Positions 1-8,068 of a DNA stretch of 64,000 nt are shown piece after piece (position 1 is the first letter of the stretch; each line of letters begins with the position of its first letter). Source of the DNA: CAVXUB01 sp963764805 (lineage in GTDB: Bacteria; Actinomycetota; Acidimicrobiia; Acidimicrobiales; Bog-793); contig CAVXUB010000002.1 of the NCBI GenBank assembly GCA_963764805.1, positions 372,001-436,000 of the forward strand. Direction: 5' to 3'. Under the pieces are notes generated by a model that saw only the letters and a program-made list of their open reading frames with translations, made no database searches and was not told the origin of the DNA. A program made the translations under genes and the position numbers.

Positions 1-2544
1 GGAGCTGACGCCGAGGCGGGCCGCTGTGCTGACGCAGGACGCCGCGACCCGGGAAGGCGGCAACCCCCCAAGCGCCGTCAGATCGGCGAAGGACGCTGCC
101 GGCGTGTATTGCCAACTCGTCGCCTCCCACTCGAGCGTGTCCTCCTCTGCTGCCAACCAGTAGACGTTCGATGCCGAGACCTCGTCGCCGCAGACGGAGC
201 GCAGGCTGACGAAGAACGATCCCTCGGCCGGCAGGCGACCAGCGAGGTCCAGCGCAGGTGCCGAGAGGCGCGGACCGAGGCGGATCGGAGGGCTCTCGAT
301 GGTGGCCAGCAGCTCGCCGTCGAGGCGCCGGATCTCGGCCTGGACCGACGCCGGGCCCACCTGGCGGTGCGTGCGGTTGACGAGGACGGCAGCCCGCTCG
401 GCGTAGTCGTAGAGGGCGTGCAGGGGCTCGAGCGCCTTCTTGGTGCCGTAGTAGGCCGCCCCGGTGTCGAGGTACCAGTCGTGCAGCTGCCAGTTGAGGC
501 TCGGCCAGGCGCTGTTGAACATCCAGTAGATGAGCCCCGTCGCCGGCTCCTCGGCGTAGAACCTGCTCACGTAGGCCTCGAATTGAGCCCGGGCGGCCTC
601 GTAGTTGGCTAGGCGGGCCTTGCGGAGGTAGTCGCCGAGGCTCGTCGGCGGCCCGTAGCGGGATGCGAGCGCCTCGTTGAAGATCGCCAGGTTGTCGAAC
701 GGGGACGGCGGGGGCCCCGCGTGGTACTGCTTGGCTGCCGGCTCACGCCAGAGGGTCTCGAGCTCGTCGGGCGAGAGCATCTGCTCCAGCGACGGCAGCC
801 GCGGGATGTTGTTGCCGGTTCCCGCCTCCGAGTTGAAGCCGACGGCGCCACCACGCGAAGGGTCGGTGGAGTACCAGTAGACGGGGGGGACCCAGTCGTA
901 GGAGCCCGTCATCTTCATCCCCGACGGCCCCGCTGCCTCGGTTCCCTCTGCCGTCGCCGAGGAGACGATCGGGACGGACCAGCGGGCTCTCTCGAGCGCC
1001 TCGACGTAAAGCGAGGCCGCCCGGGCCGGCGGTGCAAAGTCGCTCCCGATCAGGAACGCGATGACGGATGGATGGTTGCGCAGCCGGAGCGCCTCGCTGC
1101 GCATGGCGCACTCGGCGACGAGCCAGTCGTCTCCCGCCCAGTCGGCTCCCTCGGGGTTGTTGTCACCCTCCCACTTGCTGCAGCACTCCCAGCCGGCGAG
1201 CACCATCACGCCGAGCTCGTCGCAGATGTCATAGAACTCGGGGTTCTCGAGCTTGCCTTCCAGCCGGATCGTGTTGAAGCCGAGATCGAGAGCGAGCCCG
1301 AGCTCGGTACGGATGCGCTCCTCGTCGTGACGAAGGAAGAGGTCCGGCGCCCAGCCGCCGCCGATGATCTGCACGTCGCGGCCGTTCACCGCGAAACGCC
1401 GCCCGCCGCCCGGCTCCAACCTGCTCGTCACGGTCCTGATCCCGAACGACGCTCGGCGGCGGTCGGAGAGCTCGCCGTCGACACGAGCTGTCAGCTCCAG
1501 TTCGTGAAGTGGGTGCTCTCCCTCCATCGCCGGCCACCAGAGCGCCGGTGACTCGACGGCGAGAGCGGGGTCGGTGGCGGGGCTCCACTCGACGGTCATG
1601 GTCTCTCCCGCCTCGCAGCGGACGCTCCTGCGAAGCTCGATCTCCAGCGCCGGGGTTGCTCCGCCCCCGTCGCGGTGGGGGAATGGCCCGCTCACCTTGC
1701 CCGTGAGCTCGACGTCGACAGCCTGGGATCCGAGGTTGGTGACCTCCACCGAGACCTCGAGCTCGGCACGACCCTCCGCCCCGTCCGGCAGTGCGCTCTT
1801 CACGTGAGGCACCGCGAGACGGACGTCTCCCGTCCGCTCGACGACGACGTCGCGCCAGACGCCCATGTTGTTGTCCGGCGGCCACTGGTTCCAGTCCACC
1901 CAGCTGATCGAGAAGTCGCGGTAGGGATGACCCGGATGGACACGCACGGCGAGGGCGTTGAGGCCAGGGCGCACGTGGCTCGTGACGTCGAGCCATGCGT
2001 TCGAATAGGCGCCCACGAGCTGCGTGGCGGCCGTGACCTGCTTGCCGTTGACGAACACGTCGCCCCGATGGACCACCCCGTCTAGGCGGATCGTCGTCCT
2101 CGCAGACCCCTCGACGAAGAACGTGCTGCGATACCACCACGGTGCCGCGAACCACTCCGGCTCGACGAGGTCGCGCATGCGGGTGGAGCGCTCGATCCCT
2201 TCGAACAACCCGTTCGCCAGCAGCGCCCCCATCACCGTCGAGCGGGGCGGGGCGACGTACCACCGGCGTGCCTCGTATCCCGGATCGGACAGATCCTCTC
2301 CGCTGAGGTGCGAAGGGCCCGCTCTTGGCTGGGCCGGTTGCTGCCGCTGCGGGGAGGCTGTCGCGGCGGACTTGCCAAGCCACGATGGGGTCTGCGTGCC
2401 GGCCGTACCCGTTCGGGTCGTCCGGAAGGGCCATCCGCGCGATGCGCCCGGTGCTGGAGGCGGGGGAGATGCCGGCGGCGGGGGAGGTGGGGACGGCGTG
2501 GAGTCGCGATGGTCCCAATCGGAAGGATTCCTATCCAATTCCAT
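1..2544 (-). CDS. GH2 exo-beta-D-glucosaminidase-like glycosidase (3' end outside window)
   Basis: An open frame runs off the left edge on the minus strand. It reads as a glycoside hydrolase family 2 enzyme: an N-terminal sugar-binding jelly-roll region (WWYRSTFFVEG, DGVVHRGDVFVNGK), an Ig-like sandwich, then a TIM barrel. The barrel carries AGWECCSKWE, a signature of exo-beta-D-glucosaminidases and related GH2 enzymes. It also has GSDFAPP (putative acid/base Asp near residue 500) and FNSEAG (putative nucleophile Glu about 71 residues later), matching the Asp/Glu pair of CsxA. Such enzymes remove glucosamine from the non-reducing end of chitosan oligomers; substrate here is inferred. The start is uncertain. 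The chosen ATG precedes a Pro-rich stretch (six prolines in a row) that may not be translated, and no signal peptide is seen. Confidence 0.8.
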   Translation of the reverse strand, partial: MELDRNPSDWDHRDSTPSPPPPPPASPPPPAPGASRGWPFRTTRTGTAGTQTPSWLGKSAATASPQRQQPAQPRAGPSHLSGEDLSDPGYEARRWYVAPPRSTVMGALLANGLFEGIERSTRMRDLVEPEWFAAPWWYRSTFFVEGSARTTIRLDGVVHRGDVFVNGKQVTAATQLVGAYSNAWLDVTSHVRPGLNALAVRVHPGHPYRDFSISWVDWNQWPPDNNMGVWRDVVVERTGDVRLAVPHVKSALPDGAEGRAELEVSVEVTNLGSQAVDVELTGKVSGPFPHRDGGGATPALEIELRRSVRCEAGETMTVEWSPATDPALAVESPALWWPAMEGEHPLHELELTARVDGELSDRRRASFGIRTVTSRLEPGGGRRFAVNGRDVQIIGGGWAPDLFLRHDEERIRTELGLALDLGFNTIRLEGKLENPEFYDICDELGVMVLAGWECCSKWEGDNNPEGADWAGDDWLVAECAMRSEALRLRNHPSVIAFLIGSDFAPPARAASLYVEALERARWSVPIVSSATAEGTEAAGPSGMKMTGSYDWVPPVYWYSTDPSRGGAVGFNSEAGTGNNIPRLPSLEQMLSPDELETLWREPAAKQYHAGPPPSPFDNLAIFNEALASRYGPPTSLGDYLRKARLANYEAARAQFEAYVSRFYAEEPATGLIYWMFNSAWPSLNWQLHDWYLDTGAAYYGTKKALEPLHALYDYAERAAVLVNRTHRQVGPASVQAEIRRLDGELLATIESPPIRLGPRLSAPALDLAGRLPAEGSFFVSLRSVCGDEVSASNVYWLAAEEDTLEWEATSWQYTPAASFADLTALGGLPPSRVAASCVSTAARLGVSS

Positions 2545-2644
2545 CGCCTCAAGATAGGCGACGGCCGGCCCCTCTGCTCGGCCATTAGATTGAGGCCCCC
2601 CGAAGGCCGGACCCTTCCTTGGCCCGCGTCCAGGTCCCCAACCG

Positions 2645-4378
2645 ATGAGCAGCCACGACAGACCCCGCCACGCCGCCGGCCGATCAGACGTGGACCGGCG
2701 CACGTTCTTGAAGGGGCTGGGAGCTGTCACGGGTCTGGCGGCGGTCGGGGGTGGCGCCTTCGCCCTGGACTCGGCGCTCACCGGTGATGGTGCGAAGGGC
2801 GCGGGAGCCGGCGCGACGACGACCAACTCGCAGTCCCCAGGGGGTTCGAGCACCACCGTGCCGGCGTCGACCACGACGACCGCACCGCCCGGCGAGATCC
2901 CCGACCTGCCGACAGCGGCATGGCTGCAGGAAGAGAACCGCCGGCCGGGCACAACACGCTGGACCCACGTCGGCACTGCCGACCAAGGTCAGCTGGAAGG
3001 CTTCGCCGACGTCACCAGCGCTACCGCCGGCGACACGGTGACCCTCTACGTCAACACGACGGCCAAGAGGGTGCAGTTCGAGATCTACCGGATGGGTTGG
3101 TACCAGGGGTTGGGCGGCCGCCTGGTGGCGACCCTGCCGTCGGTGGCCGGACAGGCGCAACCGTCACCCGATGTCACGCCCGGCACGAACATGGTGGAGT
3201 GCCACTGGCAGCCGACGACGTCCTTCGAAGTGGACAAGGACTGGGCGCCGGGCAACTACCTGATCCGCCTCGTCGGGGACGCCAGCTACGGCGAGTGGGT
3301 GCCGATCACCATCCGCGACGACCGCAGCACTGCCGCAATCCTGATGCAGAACTCGGTCACCACCTGGCAGGCGTACAACCTCTGGGGGGGCTACAGCCTC
3401 TACTACGGCCAAGCAGCGGGCGGTGGCCAGAGCTATGCGGACAGAGCAAGAGTGGTGTCCTTCGACCGGCCCTACGGCTATCACTGGGCTGCGGGAGCTG
3501 CGGACTGGCTGGGAAACGAACTTCCCTTCCTGATGCTCGCCGAGAGGAACGGTCTCGACCTCGCCTACGCCACCGACATCGACCTGCACGCCAAGCCGTC
3601 GATGCTGACGTCGCACCGCTGCCTTGTCAGCCTCGGCCACGACGAGTACTGGTCGTCGGCAATGCGGACGGGCGTCACGGTGGCCCTGGCCAAGGGCGTC
3701 AACCTGGCGTTCCTCGGCGCCAACGCCTGTTACAGGCACATCCGCCTGGCGGCGGGGCCGACCGGCCCGAACCGGCACCAGATCTGCTACAAGGACGGCT
3801 CGGAGGATCCACTCAACGGCGTCGACGACGCCGAGGTGACCTGGAACTGGCCGGACGGTCCCGACCCGCGACCCGAGTGCGAGTTCATCGGCCCGCAATA
3901 CCAGAGCTTCGGCGCCTCGGGGCCGATGAAGGTCGCCGACCCGACGATGTGGCCGCTCCGGGGGACCGGTCTGGCGGCTGGCTCGTCGATGCCTTCTGTC
4001 ATCGGCTCGGAGTTCGACGCCTACGTCCCGGTGCTGCCCTGCCCGAAGAACCTCGATGTCGTGTGCCATTCGCCGACGGGCAGCGTCTCGGGGCACGGGT
4101 TCTCCGATGTCACCTGGTACACGGCGCCCGGCGGAGGTGGCGTGTTCGCATCCGGCACCGCCGCATTCGTCGGCGCGCTGTGGGCGAACGAGGGGCCGCT
4201 CCCGACGTCGTGGGCCTTCCGCCCGGTCCCAGGGGTGACAGAACCGCTGACCCGGATGATGATGAACGTCCTTGCCGTGCTGGGCGAGGGGCCGGCCCAT
4301 CGGAGCTTTCCGTCCCTCGGAAATTGGGAGCACTTCTATTCGCCGAACTGGGCCGGCGTCGTCAGCAACGACGTCTGA
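2645..4378 (+). CDS. Tat-exported N,N-dimethylformamidase beta-subunit-like protein
   Basis: A 577-residue protein. The N-terminus has a twin-arginine signal (DRRTFLKGLG, about residues 18-27) followed by an Ala/Gly-rich hydrophobic stretch, so export in folded form is likely. A Thr/Ser/Pro linker (residues 55-85) leads to a globular domain. The C-terminal half contains SLGHDEYWS and NLAFLGANACYRHIRL, hallmarks of the domain found in the N,N-dimethylformamidase large subunit and many uncharacterised secreted actinobacterial proteins. No small DMFase subunit gene is nearby, so amidase activity should not be assumed. It is divergent from the GH2 gene, with roughly 100 bp between the starts. Confidence 0.75.
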   Translation: MSSHDRPRHAAGRSDVDRRTFLKGLGAVTGLAAVGGGAFALDSALTGDGAKGAGAGATTTNSQSPGGSSTTVPASTTTTAPPGEIPDLPTAAWLQEENRRPGTTRWTHVGTADQGQLEGFADVTSATAGDTVTLYVNTTAKRVQFEIYRMGWYQGLGGRLVATLPSVAGQAQPSPDVTPGTNMVECHWQPTTSFEVDKDWAPGNYLIRLVGDASYGEWVPITIRDDRSTAAILMQNSVTTWQAYNLWGGYSLYYGQAAGGGQSYADRARVVSFDRPYGYHWAAGAADWLGNELPFLMLAERNGLDLAYATDIDLHAKPSMLTSHRCLVSLGHDEYWSSAMRTGVTVALAKGVNLAFLGANACYRHIRLAAGPTGPNRHQICYKDGSEDPLNGVDDAEVTWNWPDGPDPRPECEFIGPQYQSFGASGPMKVADPTMWPLRGTGLAAGSSMPSVIGSEFDAYVPVLPCPKNLDVVCHSPTGSVSGHGFSDVTWYTAPGGGGVFASGTAAFVGALWANEGPLPTSWAFRPVPGVTEPLTRMMMNVLAVLGEGPAHRSFPSLGNWEHFYSPNWAGVVSNDV

Positions 4379-4568
4379 CAGCTAGGCGCCGAGCCGTGGG
4401 GCGGGTCATGGACCTGGGTCAACGGATTGCGACATGATCCATTGACGACGCGCGATGACGTGTTGAACGCTGAGCGTGCGTTTTGCCGGGGGCAGGAGTG
4501 GGTATCCACTGGCTCAGGGAGCGCTTGCAGGACTCGAGCGCTTGCCCATCCTGAGAGGAGTATCAATC

Positions 4569-5129
4569 GTGGCGAATCTGGAAGAGTACGACGTGGCTGC
4601 TGCGCCGGCTCGAGCCGATCGCGTTGTCACAGCGGTGCCGTCAATGGCCCAATCGCAGTCGGAGCGGAGGGTTGTCGCCGAGCGGCCCGCCTGGAGCCCG
4701 ATGCAGTTCGTCGCCCTCGTCATCGGCATCCTCTACATCGTGTTCGGCGCCGTGGCGCTAGCCCGGGGCGGGATCCACTTCAACTACATCCCCGGTACCT
4801 ATACCAAGGTTGCCGGACTCGGCTTCACGTGTGTCTCTGGCCTTGTTGTCCTCGTGGCCGGCGTGATCATCGCAGCCGGAGGGGCGCGGCCCTATTCGGC
4901 CCGGTCGATCGGCTGGGTCTTCGGTATTGCCTCGTTCGCATTCGGCCTCGTGGTGGCGCTCTCGCCGAGCACCTTCTTCCGTGTCTGGGGCTTCAGCACG
5001 GCCGACGGTGTGGCGCTCGCGATATGCGGCATCGTCTTGCTGATCGCCGCCGCCGTCTCACCGATCTTCGTGAGGTCGAGCGCGGTGCAGACGGTCAATC
5101 AGGGAGTCGTGGGCGGCACGCGGTACTGA
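4569..5129 (+). CDS. Small membrane protein with four predicted transmembrane helices
   Basis: The protein has 186 residues from a GTG start chosen because AGGAG lies 8 bases upstream (4556-4560); a longer frame from 4476 has no comparable ribosome binding site. An approximately 45-residue soluble N-terminus is followed by four hydrophobic segments (starting QFVALVIGILYIVFGAVAL, then GLVVLVAGVIIAAGG, GIASFAFGLVVAL and ALAICGIVLLIAAAV). The layout resembles DUF4383-type membrane proteins of Actinobacteria, but I cannot confirm family membership. It appears monocistronic and is closed by a strong terminator at 5151-5187. Function unknown. Confidence 0.7.
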   Translation: MANLEEYDVAAAPARADRVVTAVPSMAQSQSERRVVAERPAWSPMQFVALVIGILYIVFGAVALARGGIHFNYIPGTYTKVAGLGFTCVSGLVVLVAGVIIAAGGARPYSARSIGWVFGIASFAFGLVVALSPSTFFRVWGFSTADGVALAICGIVLLIAAAVSPIFVRSSAVQTVNQGVVGGTRY

Positions 5130-5150
5130 TCGCCGCTCATACAGACCGGG

Positions 5151-5187
5151 CAGCGCCCTTCCGCTTTGGTGCGGGAGGGCGCTGTTT
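5151..5187 (+). terminator. Rho-independent-type terminator after the membrane protein gene
   Basis: An almost perfect 14-bp stem (cagcgcccttccgc pairing with gcgggagggcgctg, one G-T wobble) closes a 6-base loop (tttggt) and is followed by TTT. It sits 22 bases past the stop of the upstream gene and just before the convergent MoaD-like gene. Confidence 0.7.
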
Positions 5188-5222
5188 CGCGTCCGCGGGT
5201 ATGGCCGGGCGGACGGGCGGTG

Positions 5223-5519
5223 TCAGCCGCCCGCCATGGCGCCGATGACGCAGTAGGGCTCCTCGCCGCTCACGACACGCTCCGGCAGGGGCTTCTCGAC
5301 GGGGTCGTGCGAGAGGTCTTCCTCGCAGGCGAAGAAGCGCACGAACGGGCGGCGTCTACCTGTCGCCGGGTCGCGGATCGTGCCCTTCAACGTCGGGAAG
5401 CTCGCCTCCAGGGCATCGATGACCGCCTTCTGGGTGACGTCGCCGTCGATCTCGAGGACCACCTCGCGGCCCGTCCCCGCAAGCGTCTGCAGGTGTGCCG
5501 GCAGCAGTACCCGGATCAC
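5223..5519 (-). CDS. MoaD/ThiS-like ubiquitin-fold sulfur carrier protein
   Basis: A 98-residue protein whose GTG start overlaps the stop of the upstream propeller gene (GTGA), indicating translational coupling. It begins with the beta-strand VIRVLLPAHLQTLAG, has EVVLEIDGDVTQKAVIDALE typical of the MoaD/ThiS beta-grasp fold, and ends in Gly-Gly (GAMAGG). That C-terminal diglycine is the residue pair that is adenylated and thiocarboxylated in this family. No E1-like MoeB/ThiF or MoaE gene is in the window, so its sulfur pathway is unknown. Pairing with an Asp-box propeller protein suggests a specific role other than plain molybdopterin synthesis. Confidence 0.75.
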   Translation of the reverse strand: MIRVLLPAHLQTLAGTGREVVLEIDGDVTQKAVIDALEASFPTLKGTIRDPATGRRRPFVRFFACEEDLSHDPVEKPLPERVVSGEEPYCVIGAMAGG

Positions 5520-6631
5520 GGCAGGGTTTGCGCCTCGACTGAGAGCACCGCGGGCAGGTCTCTGACTATCGCCTTCCAGCTGTCGCCGCCGTCGGCGGAG
5601 GCGTATACCTGGCCGCCGGTCGTGCCGAAGTAGAGGCCGCACTCCTCGAGCGAGTCGACCGACATCGCGTCGCGCAGGACGTTCACGTAGCAGTTGCTCT
5701 CAGGCAAGCCCTTCCCGAGCGCCTCCCACTCGTTGCCGCCGCTGCGGCTGCGATAGACCCGCAGCTTGCCCTCGGGGGGGAAGTGCTCGGAGTCGCTGGT
5801 GATCGGCACCACGTAGATCGTCTCCGGCTCATGGGCGTGGACGTCGATCACGAAACCGAAGTCGGTCGGCAGGTTCCCGCTCACCTCCGTCCACCTGTCG
5901 CCGGCGTCATCGCTCCTCAACACGTCCCAGTGCTTCTGCATGAACAGCGTGTCGGGCCGCGAGGGGTGCATGGCGATGTGGTGCACGCAGTGGCCGACCT
6001 CGGCGTCCTCGTCCGGGAGCTGGCCCGACTGGAGGCCCTTGTTGGTGGGGGTCCAGCTCTTGCCCCCGTCCTCGGAGCGGAAGGCTCCGGCGGCGGAGAT
6101 GGCGATCACGATCCTGTCGCCGCCCGACGGGTCGAGGATGATCGTGTGCAGGCACATCCCGCCGGCGCCCGGCTGCCAGGAGGACCCGGTTCCGTGCTGG
6201 CGGAGCCCCGGCAGCTCGGCCCAGCTCTTGCCGCCGTCGGTCGTCTTGAAGAGGGCCGCGTCCTCGACGCCGGCGAACACCGTGTCGGGGTCCGATGACG
6301 AAGGCTCGAGGTGCCAGACCCGGGCGAACTCCCACGGGTGGGGGGTCCCGTCGTACCACTGGTGGGTGCCCGGCACCCCCTCGTAGATGAACTCGTTCCC
6401 CACCGGCGACCAGCTCTTCCCTCCGTCCTCCGAGCGCTGGATCAACTGGCCGAACCAGCCCGACGTCTGCGAGGCGTAGATGCGGTCGGGATCGGCCGGC
6501 GACCCCTTCATGTGGTAGATCTCCCAGCCCCCGAAGAACGGCCCGTCGATCTTCCAGTCGTCACGGCGGCCGTCGGAGTTGAGCACGAATGCTCCCTTAC
6601 GAGTGCCGACGAGGACACGGACACTGCTCAT
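5516..6631 (-). CDS. Asp-box (BNR) beta-propeller, sialidase/photosystem-assembly-like
   Basis: A 371-residue protein from an ATG preceded by GAGGAGG. It contains repeated Asp-box motifs (SEDGGKSWSPV, TTDGGKSWAEL, SEDGGKSWTPT, SDDAGDRWTEV, SADGGDSWKAI) spaced as in six- or seven-bladed propellers. The sialidase Arg triad and Tyr/Glu catalytic pattern is not evident, so 'exo-alpha-sialidase' would be a fold label rather than an activity. There is no signal peptide, so it is probably cytoplasmic. It is translationally coupled to the downstream MoaD-like gene. Confidence 0.8.
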   Translation of the reverse strand: MSSVRVLVGTRKGAFVLNSDGRRDDWKIDGPFFGGWEIYHMKGSPADPDRIYASQTSGWFGQLIQRSEDGGKSWSPVGNEFIYEGVPGTHQWYDGTPHPWEFARVWHLEPSSSDPDTVFAGVEDAALFKTTDGGKSWAELPGLRQHGTGSSWQPGAGGMCLHTIILDPSGGDRIVIAISAAGAFRSEDGGKSWTPTNKGLQSGQLPDEDAEVGHCVHHIAMHPSRPDTLFMQKHWDVLRSDDAGDRWTEVSGNLPTDFGFVIDVHAHEPETIYVVPITSDSEHFPPEGKLRVYRSRSGGNEWEALGKGLPESNCYVNVLRDAMSVDSLEECGLYFGTTGGQVYASADGGDSWKAIVRDLPAVLSVEAQTLP

Positions 6632-6806
6632 CGCTAGACCTCCTCATCACCCGCGGCGGGCGCGGGCCATCTCGATCCGATCGTAGTGATGACGGCTGAC
6701 GGGCGCGAGATTCATCGGTGGCCCGACGAGCGGGCCGGGCGCCGTCGGCGCCGGCCGCGGGTAGGGCCGCGTTACGGCCGCGATCCGGCTGCGGTAGGGC
6801 TGCGGT

Positions 6807-7871
6807 CTAGCCGCAGTGCTGCACGTAGGCCGGGGTCCCGGGCTGGTACGCCTGCGCCGAGTTGGCGCTGACCATCATGCAGGACTCGTCGACGGCCTGG
6901 AAGGCGCTCGCCGGGATGTTCTTCAGCTGGTCGACCATCGTGGAGGTCCAGCGCGTGTCGGCGGTTCCCTGGAAGTACCAGTTGCTGCCGTTGTCGGCGA
7001 CGATCAGCCCGTAGGTCTTCATCGTCGTGATGACGGTCTGGCACGCCTTGGCGCATTTGGAGGCGGGCAGGCTGAAGCTCGCCTCGAGGCGGAAGCGGGC
7101 TCCCATCGGCGGGCAGTTGCCGTTTGAGCTGCCCGCCTCGTGGCGGGCCGGCCAGATGTACGACTGTTGCGTGCATTGCGCCGTCACCCGGATGGCATGG
7201 TCCATGGCGCCGGACTGCACCTCGTCGTAGTTGACGAGGAGCGGCAGGATAGGAAGTCCCGCAGCGTCGGCCGAGGTCCAACCGGCCGGCCGCAGCGCGT
7301 CGCTGGTGAGCGTCCAGGTGGCGCCGGAGCCGGCTGTCGGCTCGGGACTCTCGTAGCGGGCGTGCCAGAGCTCGTAGAGGACACAGCTGTTGGCGTTGAC
7401 CATGATCGCGTGGCGGTCCCCGCTGGCGTTCGGACCACCCTCGATAGGCGTGGTAGCCGTGAACGGATAAGGACCCGGATTGCTCTCCGATGCGTACTGG
7501 AACTTGACCTTGGTGGTCGGCGTCGAGTTGGTGACGACGACCCATGGGATGCCGTAGGGGATCTTGCCCCCGGACGGTCCGTAGTCGGGATGAAGGCTGG
7601 TGGTGGAGGCCGACATCGCAGCCAGCCATGTGGCGCTGTGGGCGTCGACCGGGAGCGAGGTGATGGGCGTGTTCCAGACGGCGTCCGCCGGGAACGAGGG
7701 ACAGCTGGTCCCCGGGAGCGTGGTCGCCGCGACGCGCGCCAGGGCGCCGCTGCCCGTGCCCGCGGCCGCGCCTGTGGCGGGCCCTGTTGCAGCGACCAGG
7801 GCGAGACAGGCGGCCGCCAACCCGCAGGTTCCGGCGACGGTGCGGACGCCGAGCGTTCGCAGAGCCTTCAT
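6807..7871 (-). CDS. Secreted protein of unknown function
   Basis: A 354-residue protein from the ATG that has GGAGGT 5 bases upstream; an in-frame start 12 bases earlier is less likely. A signal peptide is clear (MKALRTLGVRTVAGTCGLAA followed by a hydrophobic Ala-rich core). The mature part contains NTPITSLPVDAHSATWLAAM near its start, GARFRLEASFSL in the middle and several Cys residues, including a CAKAC pair, that may form disulfides outside the cell. I do not recognise a catalytic motif or a named family. It stands alone, divergent from ettA. Confidence 0.7.
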   Translation of the reverse strand: MKALRTLGVRTVAGTCGLAAACLALVAATGPATGAAAGTGSGALARVAATTLPGTSCPSFPADAVWNTPITSLPVDAHSATWLAAMSASTTSLHPDYGPSGGKIPYGIPWVVVTNSTPTTKVKFQYASESNPGPYPFTATTPIEGGPNASGDRHAIMVNANSCVLYELWHARYESPEPTAGSGATWTLTSDALRPAGWTSADAAGLPILPLLVNYDEVQSGAMDHAIRVTAQCTQQSYIWPARHEAGSSNGNCPPMGARFRLEASFSLPASKCAKACQTVITTMKTYGLIVADNGSNWYFQGTADTRWTSTMVDQLKNIPASAFQAVDESCMMVSANSAQAYQPGTPAYVQHCG

Positions 7872-8068
7872 CGTGACCTCCATTCCGTCGTGCGCGGCAT
7901 CCCCAGCCGCACGAGTGGCTCACCGGCGCCGGCCACGACGCCTGTTGCCGACGATACGTCCCCGGCCCCGGGAGTGCGGGTACTTATCCGGGATGTACAT
8001 AGTACGGATGTCGGATGGCTCGGACCGGGTGCCGGGCCCGTGTCTCGCCTGAGCCAGACTGTGTTGCC

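Noticed and set aside
721..1551. Plus-strand 276-residue frame opposite the GH2 gene
   Set aside because: No recognisable domain; explained by GC-rich antisense of a true gene.
1229..2518. 429-residue minus-strand frame inside the GH2 gene
   Set aside because: Arg/Pro/Gly-rich shadow of the real frame; the GH2 frame shows family motifs throughout.
2645..4378. Functional N,N-dimethylformamidase
   Set aside because: Only the large-subunit-like domain is present, it is Tat-exported, and no small subunit gene is nearby.
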